Positions 56,754 through 64,000 of a stretch of DNA of 64,000 nucleotides are shown here, piece after piece. Under the pieces are notes generated by a model. It did not search any database. It worked only from the letters and a program-made list of their open reading frames with translations, and had not been told where the DNA came from. Made by a program: the position numbers and the translations under genes. Position 1 is the first letter of the stretch. Every line of letters starts with the position of its first letter. Origin of the DNA: Pseudomonas nunensis (lineage in GTDB: Bacteria; Pseudomonadota; Gammaproteobacteria; Pseudomonadales; Pseudomonadaceae). Location of the stretch: the NCBI RefSeq assembly GCF_024296925.1, contig NZ_CP101125.1, forward strand, positions 5,768,501 to 5,832,500. The letters are read 5' to 3'.

Positions 56754-57158
56754 ATGCCGATCATCGTCGAGCCGCTGAACGAAGCCACTTACCAGGATCA
56801 GCAAGATCTGCAAAAGATCTACCGCGACGCGCCGGACTGGCTGTTTGCGCCATTTGCCGGTGAAGTGCAGTTGATTGAGGGATGCCTGCGGGACGGCTCG
56901 CTGATCGCTGGGCGCTTCAACGATCGGCTACTCGGTGCGGCACGTCTGCAACGTCAACAGGACGTCTGGCACTTGTCGCAAATTTGCGTGAGAAAAATTA
57001 CCCGTCGCCGTGGGGTGGCGGAGCGCCTGGTGAACGAAGCACAGAAAATGGCGTCGCAATCGGGCGCGACATTACGTTTGCTGGCGCCTGCCGGGCACCT
57101 GGAAGCCCAGGCACTGGCGGCCAAACTGAACGTGCCGCTGGACGTGCTGCCCATATGA
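56754..57158 (+). CDS. PanZ-like GNAT-family acetyl-CoA sensor
   Basis: A 134-residue single GNAT domain. The acetyl-CoA binding region is recognisable in LSQICVRKITRRRGVAERLV (motif A, RxxGxA-like), and the protein is short as in PanZ (PanM), which in enterobacteria binds acetyl-CoA and promotes maturation or inhibition of PanD. Whether it plays that role in Pseudomonas cannot be told from the sequence; panD is not nearby. It is otherwise an ordinary small acetyltransferase. RBS CAGGAACC. Confidence 0.75.
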   Translation: MPIIVEPLNEATYQDQQDLQKIYRDAPDWLFAPFAGEVQLIEGCLRDGSLIAGRFNDRLLGAARLQRQQDVWHLSQICVRKITRRRGVAERLVNEAQKMASQSGATLRLLAPAGHLEAQALAAKLNVPLDVLPI

Positions 57159-57234
57159 ACTGACCGGTCGTCAGTTTCGGAGCGCTATACTCCCCGGCTA
57201 AATTTCGAATTCGACTAACTACAAGGACTCGCCC

Positions 57235-59466
57235 ATGAAAGCGTTCGGCAAAATCCTGGGTCTGGTACTTCTCGGGCTGTTGCTGATCATTGTGGCGCTG
57301 GGCTTTGCCCTGACGCACCTCTTCGATCCCAACGACTATAAAGACGAGATTCGCCAGATTGCCCGCGACAAGGCCCACATCGAGCTGACGCTCAATGGCG
57401 ACATCGGTTGGAGCCTGTTCCCGTGGCTAGGCCTGGAATTGCACGAAGCCAGTGTCGCGACCCTGGTCAAACCCACCGAACCGTTCGCTGACTTGCAGAT
57501 GCTCGGCCTGTCGGTGCGCGTACTGCCGCTGCTGCGCCGTGAAGTACAGATGAGCGACGTCCGCGTCGAAGGCCTGAACCTGCGCCTGAACCGCGACAAG
57601 GACGGCCACGGCAACTGGGAAGACATCGGCAAGATCCCGGCCCCGGCGAATACCGGCGCGACCCCGCCCGCCGTTCCCGCTGGCGAACCGGCCCCGGAAG
57701 CCCCGGTCGTCGCGGAAAAACCACCGCAGCCGATCCGCCTGGACATCGACAGCCTGACCGTGAACAACGCGCGGGTTGAATACAACGATGAGAAAACCGG
57801 CAAGAGCTACACCGCCGAAAGCATCCAGATGAGCACCGGCGCGGTTCACGATTCGACCAATATTCCGCTCAAACTCACCGCGTTCCTGTCTTCCAACCAG
57901 CCGGCGCTGCGCGTGCGTACCGAGCTGAACGGTGAATTGCGCATTGCCCGCGCGCTCCAGCGTTACCAGTTTGAAGACATGAAACTGTCGGGCGAAGTGA
58001 CCGGCGACCCGCTGCAAGGCAAGACCATGACCTTCGCCGCCCAGGGCCAGTTGCTGCTGGACAAAGCAGCCAACGTCGCCGAATGGACCGGTATCAAGAT
58101 CTCCGCCAACCAGTTGCGCGCCTTGGGTGAACTGAAGGTCAACGACCTCGACAAGACCCCGCAGATCAATGGCGGACTGTCGATTGCCCAGTTTGACCTG
58201 GCGAAATTCGTCGACAGCATCGGCCAGAAACTTCCGGCCATGGCCGAAGGCAGCCTGAGCAAAGTCGAACTGGTCAGCCGTCTGGCCGGCACGCCGACCA
58301 GCCTGTCGTTCGACAACATCAACCTGAAAGTCGATGACAGCAGCTTCAGCGGCCGCATCGCCATCGAGGACTTCGCCAAACAATCGCTGCGCGCGATCCT
58401 CAAGGCTGACACGTTCAACGTCGACCGTTACCTGCCACCAAAATCTGCCGAAGCCAACAGCGCCACGCAAGTGCGTCAGGCCGAAGTGGCCAGCACCGAG
58501 GCCGATGCCATGGCCGGCGCGGGCAGCACGCCGCTGCCGGAATCACCGACCAAAGGCGCGTGGAGCACCGAACGCCTGTTGCCGGTGGAGCGCCTGGCCA
58601 AACTCGACGTGGATGCCGACCTGACCTTCGGCCAGCTGACCCTGGACAAACTGCCGATCCAGAACGCAGCGCTCAAGGCCAACGGCCAGGGCGGCTTGCT
58701 GACCCTGGAAAATCTGCGCGGTGACTTGTACAACGGCAACTTCGAAGCCAAGGGCACGCTGGATGTGCGTCAGCAAGTACCAGCGCTGAGCATGCAGACC
58801 CACATCACCAAAGTGCCGGTGGAAAAAATCCTCGAAAGCCAGGGCAAGAATCCGCCAGTCAAAGGCCTGGTGACGCTCACCAGCGCACTGACCGGTAGCG
58901 GCAACAGCCAAAAAGCGTTGGTCGAAACCCTCAACGGCAACGCCAGTTTTGTCATCAACAACGGCGTGCTGCTCAACGCTAACCTTGAGCAACAACTGTG
59001 CAAAGGCATCGCCACCCTGAACCGTAAAAGCCTCAGCGGCGAACCTCGGGGCAAGGACACGCCGTTCCAGGAACTCAAGGGCAACCTGACCTTCCGCAAC
59101 GGCGTGGCGAGCAACCCGGACATGAAAGTGCGCATCCCGGGCATGACCGTCAATGGTGACGGCGACGTCGATCTGCGGGTGCTGGGCATGGACTATCGTG
59201 TCGGCATCATCGTCGAAGGCGACACCAGCGCCATGCCCGATCCGGCTTGCCAAGTCGGCGAGAAGTTCGTCGGCATCGAGTGGCCGCTGCGCTGCCGTGG
59301 CCCGCTGGAACTCGGCGCCAAGGCGTGCCGCGTCGACAACGAACGCATGGGCCAGGTCGCGGCCAAACTGGCTGGCGAAAAGCTCAGCGACAAGATCGAC
59401 GAGAAGCTCGGTGACAAGGTCAGCCCGGAACTGAAAAACGCATTGAAGGGGCTGTTCAAGCGATGA
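57235..59466 (+). CDS. AsmA family protein
   Basis: A 743-residue protein with an N-terminal membrane anchor ([20 protein letters not shown]) and AsmA/TamB-like repeats through the periplasmic region ([20 protein letters not shown]; the C-terminal [19 protein letters not shown] block). Two Ala/Pro-rich linkers occur near 140 and 425. AsmA-type proteins are thought to carry phospholipids between the membranes. It overlaps mutY by four bases, so asmA-mutY-yggX form an operon. Confidence 0.9.
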   Translation: MKAFGKILGLVLLGLLLIIVALGFALTHLFDPNDYKDEIRQIARDKAHIELTLNGDIGWSLFPWLGLELHEASVATLVKPTEPFADLQMLGLSVRVLPLLRREVQMSDVRVEGLNLRLNRDKDGHGNWEDIGKIPAPANTGATPPAVPAGEPAPEAPVVAEKPPQPIRLDIDSLTVNNARVEYNDEKTGKSYTAESIQMSTGAVHDSTNIPLKLTAFLSSNQPALRVRTELNGELRIARALQRYQFEDMKLSGEVTGDPLQGKTMTFAAQGQLLLDKAANVAEWTGIKISANQLRALGELKVNDLDKTPQINGGLSIAQFDLAKFVDSIGQKLPAMAEGSLSKVELVSRLAGTPTSLSFDNINLKVDDSSFSGRIAIEDFAKQSLRAILKADTFNVDRYLPPKSAEANSATQVRQAEVASTEADAMAGAGSTPLPESPTKGAWSTERLLPVERLAKLDVDADLTFGQLTLDKLPIQNAALKANGQGGLLTLENLRGDLYNGNFEAKGTLDVRQQVPALSMQTHITKVPVEKILESQGKNPPVKGLVTLTSALTGSGNSQKALVETLNGNASFVINNGVLLNANLEQQLCKGIATLNRKSLSGEPRGKDTPFQELKGNLTFRNGVASNPDMKVRIPGMTVNGDGDVDLRVLGMDYRVGIIVEGDTSAMPDPACQVGEKFVGIEWPLRCRGPLELGAKACRVDNERMGQVAAKLAGEKLSDKIDEKLGDKVSPELKNALKGLFKR

Positions 59467-60530
59467 GAGCCGAGCAGTTTTCATCGGCGGTGCTGGATTG
59501 GTACGACCGCCACGGCCGCCACGACTTGCCCTGGCAACAAGGCATCACCCCGTATCGGGTGTGGGTCTCGGAAATCATGTTGCAGCAGACCCAGGTCAGC
59601 ACCGTGCTGAATTACTTCGACCGCTTCATGGCGTCGCTGCCAACGGTCGAAGCCTTGGCCGCCGCACCGGAAGACGAAGTGCTGCACCTGTGGACGGGCC
59701 TGGGTTACTACACTCGTGCGCGCAATTTGCAGAAGACCGCAAAAATTGTCGTCGCCGAATACGGCGGCGAATTTCCCCGAGATGTGGAAAAACTGGTTGA
59801 GCTGCCGGGCATCGGTTTGTCCACGGCCGGCGCTATAGCCAGCCTGAGCATGGGCTTGCGCGCGCCGATCCTCGACGGCAACGTCAAACGGGTGCTGGCG
59901 CGCTTTACCGCGCAAGAGGGCTATCCGGGCGAGCCGAAGGTCGCGAAACAGCTCTGGGCGAACGCTGAGCGCTTTACGCCGCATGATCGGGTCAACGCCT
60001 ACACCCAGGCAATGATGGATCTGGGCGCCACGCTCTGCACCCGCAGTAAACCGAGTTGCCTGCTCTGCCCGCTGGAAAAGGGCTGCGAAGCGCACATGCT
60101 CGGCCTGGAAACCCGCTACCCGATCCCCAAGCCGCGCAAAGCCGTACCGCAGAAGCGCACGCTGATGCCAATGCTCGCCAACAGCGAAGGCGCGATTCTG
60201 CTTTACCGTCGCCCTTCCACGGGCCTGTGGGGCGGTTTGTGGAGCTTGCCGGAACTCGATGACCTCGACGACCTGCAACACCTCGCCACGCAGCATTCGC
60301 TGGAGCTGGGCAGCCAACAAGCGCTGCCGGCCCTGGTGCACACCTTCAGCCACTTCCAGTTGTCCATCGAACCCTGGCTGGTTCAGGTCCAGGAGGCCGG
60401 CCATCACGTGGCCGAGGCCGACTGGCTCTGGTATAACCTCGCCACCCCGCCGCGCCTGGGCCTTGCCGCCCCGGTCAAAACCTTGCTCGAACGCGCGGCC
60501 GCCGTATTGAACGCAGGAGAGTCGTCATGA
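59463..60530 (+). CDS. mutY: Adenine DNA glycosylase
   Basis: A 355-residue base-excision glycosylase removing A opposite 8-oxo-G. Catalytic Glu is in [13 protein letters not shown], the helix-hairpin-helix in [12 protein letters not shown] with the following Asp (LDGNVKRVL), the [4Fe-4S] ligands as C-X6-C-X2-C-X5-C in [17 protein letters not shown], and a C-terminal NUDIX-like 8-oxo-G recognition domain. Overlaps both neighbours by four bases. Confidence 0.97.
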   Translation: MRAEQFSSAVLDWYDRHGRHDLPWQQGITPYRVWVSEIMLQQTQVSTVLNYFDRFMASLPTVEALAAAPEDEVLHLWTGLGYYTRARNLQKTAKIVVAEYGGEFPRDVEKLVELPGIGLSTAGAIASLSMGLRAPILDGNVKRVLARFTAQEGYPGEPKVAKQLWANAERFTPHDRVNAYTQAMMDLGATLCTRSKPSCLLCPLEKGCEAHMLGLETRYPIPKPRKAVPQKRTLMPMLANSEGAILLYRRPSTGLWGGLWSLPELDDLDDLQHLATQHSLELGSQQALPALVHTFSHFQLSIEPWLVQVQEAGHHVAEADWLWYNLATPPRLGLAAPVKTLLERAAAVLNAGESS

Positions 60531-60799
60531 CCCGCACCATCATGTGCCGCAAGTACAAAGAAGAATTGCCCGCCCTGGAGCGCGCTCCGTTCCCTGGCGC
60601 CAAAGGCCAGGACATTTTCGATCACGTCTCCGCCAAGGCCTGGGCCGACTGGCAGAAACACCAGACCCTGCTGATCAACGAAAAACGCCTGAACATGATG
60701 AACGCCGAAGATCGCAAATATCTTCAGGGCGAGATGGACAAGTTCTTTTCCGGCGAGGAATACGCCCAAGCTGAAGGCTACGTTCCGCCAGCTGAATAA
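60527..60799 (+). CDS. yggX: Fe(II)-trafficking protein YggX
   Basis: A 90-residue protein matching Ygg[20 protein letters not shown] at the N-terminus with its conserved Cys, and [18 protein letters not shown]. It protects Fe-S proteins such as MutY against oxidative damage, and mutY-yggX linkage is widespread. Its ATG overlaps the mutY stop. Confidence 0.96.
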   Translation: MTRTIMCRKYKEELPALERAPFPGAKGQDIFDHVSAKAWADWQKHQTLLINEKRLNMMNAEDRKYLQGEMDKFFSGEEYAQAEGYVPPAE

Positions 60800-60902
60800 T
60801 CCCGTTGTTGTGGGGGTCGGAACGTAAGCGACGGTAATAATTAAAATTTTTTTGAAAACTTTCTTGACGACCCCCTGAAAAACCAGTTTAATGCGCCCCG
60901 TT

Positions 60903-60978
60903 GCCCAGATAGCTCAGTCGGTAGAGCAGGGGATTGAAAATCCCCGTGTCGGCGGTTCGATTCCGTCTCTGGGCACCA
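60903..60978 (+). tRNA. tRNA-Phe (GAA)
   Basis: A 76-base cloverleaf with acceptor GCCCAGA/TCTGGGC, D-arm AGCTCAGTCGGTAGAGC, anticodon GAA in the stem-loop GGGGATTGAAAATCCCC, T-arm GGCGGTTCGATTCCGTC and encoded CCA end. A terminator follows nine bases later. Confidence 0.97.
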
Positions 60979-60986
60979 AATACCGA

Positions 60987-61019
60987 AAACCCTGAATCGC
61001 AAGATTCAGGGTTTTTTTA
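60987..61019 (+). terminator. Intrinsic terminator of tRNA-Phe
   Basis: Stem AACCCTGAATC / GATTCAGGGTT with a short loop, followed by TTTTTTT. From here to 61210 I see no gene. Confidence 0.94.
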
Positions 61020-61210
61020 TGCCTGCGATTTGATCAGGCACGGTTAGGCCGTCCAATCTGCGGCACTGGCATAGCGTCAGCGCTTTGGCTTGCCGACCTC
61101 AGACGCCGAGGCATTCTGACTGCATCGAATACAAGCCGAAGCGCAAACGCGTACGTGGTGAGCCCATGGATTGCCCGGGGCCTCACAAGACGCTCCAGGC
61201 TTATGCAACG

Positions 61211-61525
61211 TCATAGCGTGTTGATGTAATCCACTGGCAGCAAGACCGTATCCAGCGCGGCGTCCACCGGCAGCGAAACGACGGTGATGACCGGGCAGAC
61301 GATCATGAAGTAGCAAATGACAGCCGCCGGCATTCCGCTGCTGCCACCTCCCCTCGCGCCAAGCAAGTGCAGGCTGCCATCCACACCTTTGTAGTAATTC
61401 TCTTCCGACGCGCCGTTCATTCGGCCGATCATGGTTCCGCAACCGGCCAGCATCAGCGCAAGGCTCATAACAGAGCCCAATCGTAAAATCCCTTTCAAAT
61501 CCAGCATCCCTTTGTCACGGTTCAT
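61211..61525 (-). CDS. YceK/YidQ-type lipoprotein
   Basis: A 104-residue protein (from ATG 61525; ATG 61507 is equally possible and neither has a clear ribosome site) with a lipobox LAGC after MSLALMLAGCG, then NGASEENYYKGVDGSLHLLG and a hydrophobic region ending in SLPVDAALDTVLLPVDYINTL, which is the signature C-terminus of YceK/YidQ family lipoproteins. Function unknown. It is downstream of another exported-protein gene on the same strand, 55 bp away. Confidence 0.78.
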   Translation of the reverse strand: MNRDKGMLDLKGILRLGSVMSLALMLAGCGTMIGRMNGASEENYYKGVDGSLHLLGARGGGSSGMPAAVICYFMIVCPVITVVSLPVDAALDTVLLPVDYINTL

Positions 61526-61580
61526 GAGGCGCGGGATTTTAGCGGCAAAGGACTCCTGATCGGCGTAACTGCCCAATCGT

Positions 61581-62030
61581 TTATTGATCACCATTCCAGT
61601 GGAAAACCAGATTACGTGGTGTGCCACTTCCGACATCGGTCGTGTCGTGCTTCGCCTCGCCATTACGGGTCGCAACGACCGTGTATTTGCCGGCAGGCAA
61701 CTGAACGTACACCAAGGGGCCTGCCTGGCTCAGGGTCAGCACTGTTTGCCCTTGGGCTTTCTGAATGACCACATCCACATCGGGAATGTATTTGTTATCC
61801 ACGCCGACAGAGAACGTCATGTGCAGGTTGTAACCCTTGGCCTGCTGAATGGCTTTGGATTCATCCTCGCCGATACCACCGGACAGGTAGCTGATCCCGT
61901 TTTGTTGCTGCGGCTGGACTTGCACGCCTGAGCTGTCGATTGGATCAAGGCTGGCGGCATGCAACAGGACTGGGAACATCAAAACGCCGAGGGCGGCGAG
62001 TGACAATACGAAGGAATGGACGTGCTTCAT
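61581..62030 (-). CDS. Exported hypothetical protein with beta-sandwich
   Basis: A 149-residue protein with a signal peptide (FVLSLAALGVLMFPVLLHA) and a C-terminal half resembling a carboxypeptidase regulatory-like domain (VDVVIQKAQGQTVLTLSQAG, then LPAGKYTVVATRNGEAK). Presumed periplasmic. Function unknown. Probably cotranscribed with the YceK-type lipoprotein; a GGGAGTAG ribosome site precedes the ATG. Confidence 0.75.
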   Translation of the reverse strand: MKHVHSFVLSLAALGVLMFPVLLHAASLDPIDSSGVQVQPQQQNGISYLSGGIGEDESKAIQQAKGYNLHMTFSVGVDNKYIPDVDVVIQKAQGQTVLTLSQAGPLVYVQLPAGKYTVVATRNGEAKHDTTDVGSGTPRNLVFHWNGDQ

Positions 62031-62292
62031 GATGACTACTCCCGGGCTCCTCAGAACCCATTCGCTACTCCCCTTAGATTTCAGGCGGGATGCTCAAGTT
62101 TTAGATTGATTGGGACTTGGGGTCACTGCGAATGGGACTACACGGTGTATTCCGAATGCCTCCAGCGACGTCGGCCTGATCCCGCGAAACGAATCTGGAA
62201 TTTCCTTCCGATCTATCAGCCGCGCCCGGCATCGCTGACCAATGTGTCGTTGGCATTCTTTTCCGTCAGTTCATCCAGCTGCGGAAGACTTC

Positions 62293-63351
62293 ATGAGCAA
62301 CCTCAAACCCGAAGACACTCAAGACCCACATCTCGCCTCGCTGCTTGGCAACCTTGGCGAGCTGATTCGGCAGACGCGCCAGAAAGTGTTGAGAGCAGTC
62401 GATACGGCTCAGGTGCAAACCTGTTGGCAGATTGGACGGCATATTGTGGAGTTCGAGCAGGAAGGGGCTCGGCGGGCGGTGTATGGCAAGCAGTTGTTGT
62501 TGACGCTTTCACAGAGTTTGACAGCTGAATTCGGAAAGGGCTTTGACGAGACCAATTTGCGGAAAATGCGTCTGTTTTATCAGACGTTTCCAATTCGAGA
62601 CGCACTGCGTCTCGAATTGAGCTGGACCCACTATCGCCGGCTGCTGCGAGTCGACAGTGACAGCGCCCGCCAGTGGTATATGGACGAAGCCGCCAACCAG
62701 AACTGGTCAAGCCGCGCCCTGGAACGCCAGATCAACACCCTCTACTACGAGCGCCTGCTGATGAGTCGGGACAAGTCCGTCGTCATGGCCGAAGCCGCCA
62801 CCAACATCCATGCGATGCTCGAAAGCCCTCGGGAATTCATCCGCGATCCCGTGATGCTGGAGTTTCTTGGCCTGCCCAATGCAGGACTGGTTCTGGAAAC
62901 CGAACTCGAACAAGCACTCATCGAGCAACTCCAGGGCTTCCTGCTTGAGCTGGGCAAAGGCTTTGCCTTTGTCGCCCGCCAGCAACGCATAAGCACCGAA
63001 GGCAGAGACTTCTACATTGATCTGGTGTTCTACAACTACCTGCTCAAATGCTTTGTCATCTTCGATCTCAAGCGCGGTGAATTGACCCATCAGGATGTCG
63101 GGCAAATGGACATGTATGTCCGCATGTACGACGACCTCAAGCGCAGCGACGAAGACGGACCAACCGTCGGCATCATTCTTTGCGCGCAAAAAAACGAGTC
63201 AGTGGTGCGCTACTCGGTGTTACAGGGCAACGAACAACTGTTCGCCAGCAAGTACAAACTGGTGTTGCCGAGCGAGGAGGAATTGCGGGCAGAGCTGGAT
63301 CGAGAGCGGGCGGTAATTGCGGATCGGTTACTCAACCAGCAAACACAGTAG
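62293..63351 (+). CDS. YhcG/DUF1016 PD-(D/E)XK nuclease
   Basis: From the ATG at 62293 a 352-residue protein. The N-terminal DUF1016 helical domain contains CWQIGRHIVEFEQEG and FPIRDALRLELSWTHYRRLL; the C-terminal nuclease domain contains GRDFYIDLVFYNYLLKCFVI and FDLKRGELTHQDVGQMDMY, giving the Asp...Asp-x-Lys...Gln active-site pattern (Asp in place of the more usual Glu). The family often accompanies restriction-modification or mobile loci, but no methylase or other partner is visible here. Gene and upstream 260 bp are somewhat less GC-rich than the core genome, and it lies near tRNA-Phe, suggesting acquisition. Role unproven. Confidence 0.88.
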   Translation: MSNLKPEDTQDPHLASLLGNLGELIRQTRQKVLRAVDTAQVQTCWQIGRHIVEFEQEGARRAVYGKQLLLTLSQSLTAEFGKGFDETNLRKMRLFYQTFPIRDALRLELSWTHYRRLLRVDSDSARQWYMDEAANQNWSSRALERQINTLYYERLLMSRDKSVVMAEAATNIHAMLESPREFIRDPVMLEFLGLPNAGLVLETELEQALIEQLQGFLLELGKGFAFVARQQRISTEGRDFYIDLVFYNYLLKCFVIFDLKRGELTHQDVGQMDMYVRMYDDLKRSDEDGPTVGIILCAQKNESVVRYSVLQGNEQLFASKYKLVLPSEEELRAELDRERAVIADRLLNQQTQ

Positions 63352-63419
63352 CGGTGATGGATTGTTCATGAGCTGCGCGAAGACTATCGTTGGCAGCCAC
63401 CCGCAAAGGTTCGAAGTCG

Positions 63420-64000
63420 ATGAATTTGCAGGACACGCCCTCACCGGCATCCACTCAAATTGAGCTGTCACTGGCCACCTCCGCTTCCGGCGAACCGTTC
63501 AAAGAGCCCGCCGCAGACGGCTTCATCCTCGGCGGTTTCACCTGGAGGCACGCCCAACCGGACGCGAATCGCCCGGTGGTGATCATCAACGCCGCCACCT
63601 CGGTTCTTTGCCGCCACTACTCGCGCTTCGCCGACTACCTGTTCGCCAACGGCTTCGACGTCATCACCTACGACTACCGTGGCATCGGTGAATCGCGGCC
63701 GGCCTCTTTGAAAGGACTCGACGCCACATGGACCGACTGGGGCGCGCTGGACTTCGAAGCGATGCTCAAGCGCGCACAGCGGGATTTCCCCGGCCAGCCC
63801 ATCGACGTGGTCGGCCACAGCTTTGGCGGCTGTGCGGCGGGCCTGGGAGCCTCTGGGCACCTGATCCGGCACTTGGTGACCGTCGGTGCGCAATTCGCTT
63901 ACTGGTGCGACTACGCGCCGGCACATCGCTGGCGGATGTTCGGCAAGTGGCATCTGGTGATGCCGTTGGTGACAATGATCTGCGGCTACTTCCCCGGCAA
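63420..64000 (+). CDS. Alpha/beta hydrolase, 3' end beyond window
   Basis: An open frame from ATG 63420 (AAAGG ten bases upstream) runs off the right edge after 193 codons. It shows an alpha/beta hydrolase fold: VVIINAATSVLCRHYSRFA, the Asp-Tyr-Arg-Gly strand VITYDYRGIGESRP, and the nucleophile elbow GHSFGG near residue 140. The aspartate and histidine of the triad would lie outside the window. Resembles proteins annotated as predicted serine hydrolases of the COG4757 type. Substrate unknown. Confidence 0.83.
   Translation, partial: MNLQDTPSPASTQIELSLATSASGEPFKEPAADGFILGGFTWRHAQPDANRPVVIINAATSVLCRHYSRFADYLFANGFDVITYDYRGIGESRPASLKGLDATWTDWGALDFEAMLKRAQRDFPGQPIDVVGHSFGGCAAGLGASGHLIRHLVTVGAQFAYWCDYAPAHRWRMFGKWHLVMPLVTMICGYFPG

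Noticed and set aside
61020..61210. Possible coding fragment (CIEYKPKRKRVRGEP...) on the plus strand after the tRNA terminator
   Set aside because: Short, no start or ribosome site, no recognised family; I see no supported feature here.
60903..62292. Attachment-site duplication of the tRNA-Phe 3' end
   Set aside because: No second copy of the last 15-20 tRNA bases was found in the visible downstream sequence and no integrase gene is present.
62031..62292. Upstream in-frame extension and possible small gene before the DUF1016 nuclease
   Set aside because: The frame from 62242 or 62016 gives low-complexity sequence without homology; ATG 62293 matches the family N-terminus.

Overview
The window is a 64 kb chromosomal segment of a Pseudomonas, most likely from the P. 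fluorescens complex. Support for this: the complete hut cluster with hutF divergent from hutCD, the gene order typA-thiI / glnA / DUF4124 pair / ntrBC / trmL / secB / grxC / gpmI / envC / ctpA / his, which I recall from Pseudomonas genomes such as P. aeruginosa PAO1, high GC content, and many copies of the palindromic REP repeat (core GTGGGAGCGGGCTTGCTCGC) that fills intergenic spaces in fluorescent pseudomonads. No plasmid, prophage, IS or CRISPR was seen.

Layout. (1) 1-2802: the 5' end of opgG leaves the left edge; dtd and pip overlap, followed by an HSL-type esterase. (2) 2947-18930: histidine utilisation. On the minus strand run hutU, an NCS1 permease (hutT-type), hutX-hutW-hutV (ABC importer), a HutH paralogue that lacks the Ala-Ser-Gly cofactor triad, the true hutH, hutI and hutG, then a second choline/betaine-type binding protein. 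hutCD (repressor and HutD) diverge from hutF. HutC-type operators lie in front of hutU and between hutC and hutF, and a sigma54-like element precedes hutU. Histidine becomes urocanate (HutH), imidazolonepropionate (HutU), formiminoglutamate (HutI), formylglutamate (HutF) and glutamate plus formate (HutG). (3) 19051-32726: lipocalin, small lipoprotein, chemoreceptor, a small antitoxin-like ORF, DUF924, fbp, the DUF3999/DUF2339 membrane pair, glgP and a YkgJ-type cysteine-cluster protein.

(4) 32930-42931: typA, thiI, and the nitrogen-control block glnA, two DUF4124 proteins, ntrB, ntrC. Sigma54 -24/-12 elements precede glnA, ntrB and a small RNA gene downstream of ntrC. That RNA matches NrsZ by position, promoter and architecture: three repeated stem-loops with an identical ten-base loop and covarying stems. 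(5) 42929-50531: trmL, secB-grxC-rhodanese-like, gpmI-envC-ctpA-yibQ. (6) 50660-54546: a periplasmic binding protein and hisB-hisH-DUF2164-hisA-hisF. (7) 54814-64000: OFA-family MFS transporter, PanZ-like acetyltransferase, asmA-mutY-yggX, tRNA-Phe, then a more variable stretch with two exported proteins, a YhcG/DUF1016 PD-(D/E)XK nuclease and a truncated alpha/beta hydrolase.

Most of the window is conserved core genome. The parts most worth a second look are the cofactor-less HutH paralogue, the NrsZ-like RNA with its antisense neighbour transcript, a perfect 51-bp inverted repeat at 32754-32901, the 58-codon antitoxin-like ORF at 22281, and the lone DUF1016 nuclease downstream of tRNA-Phe.
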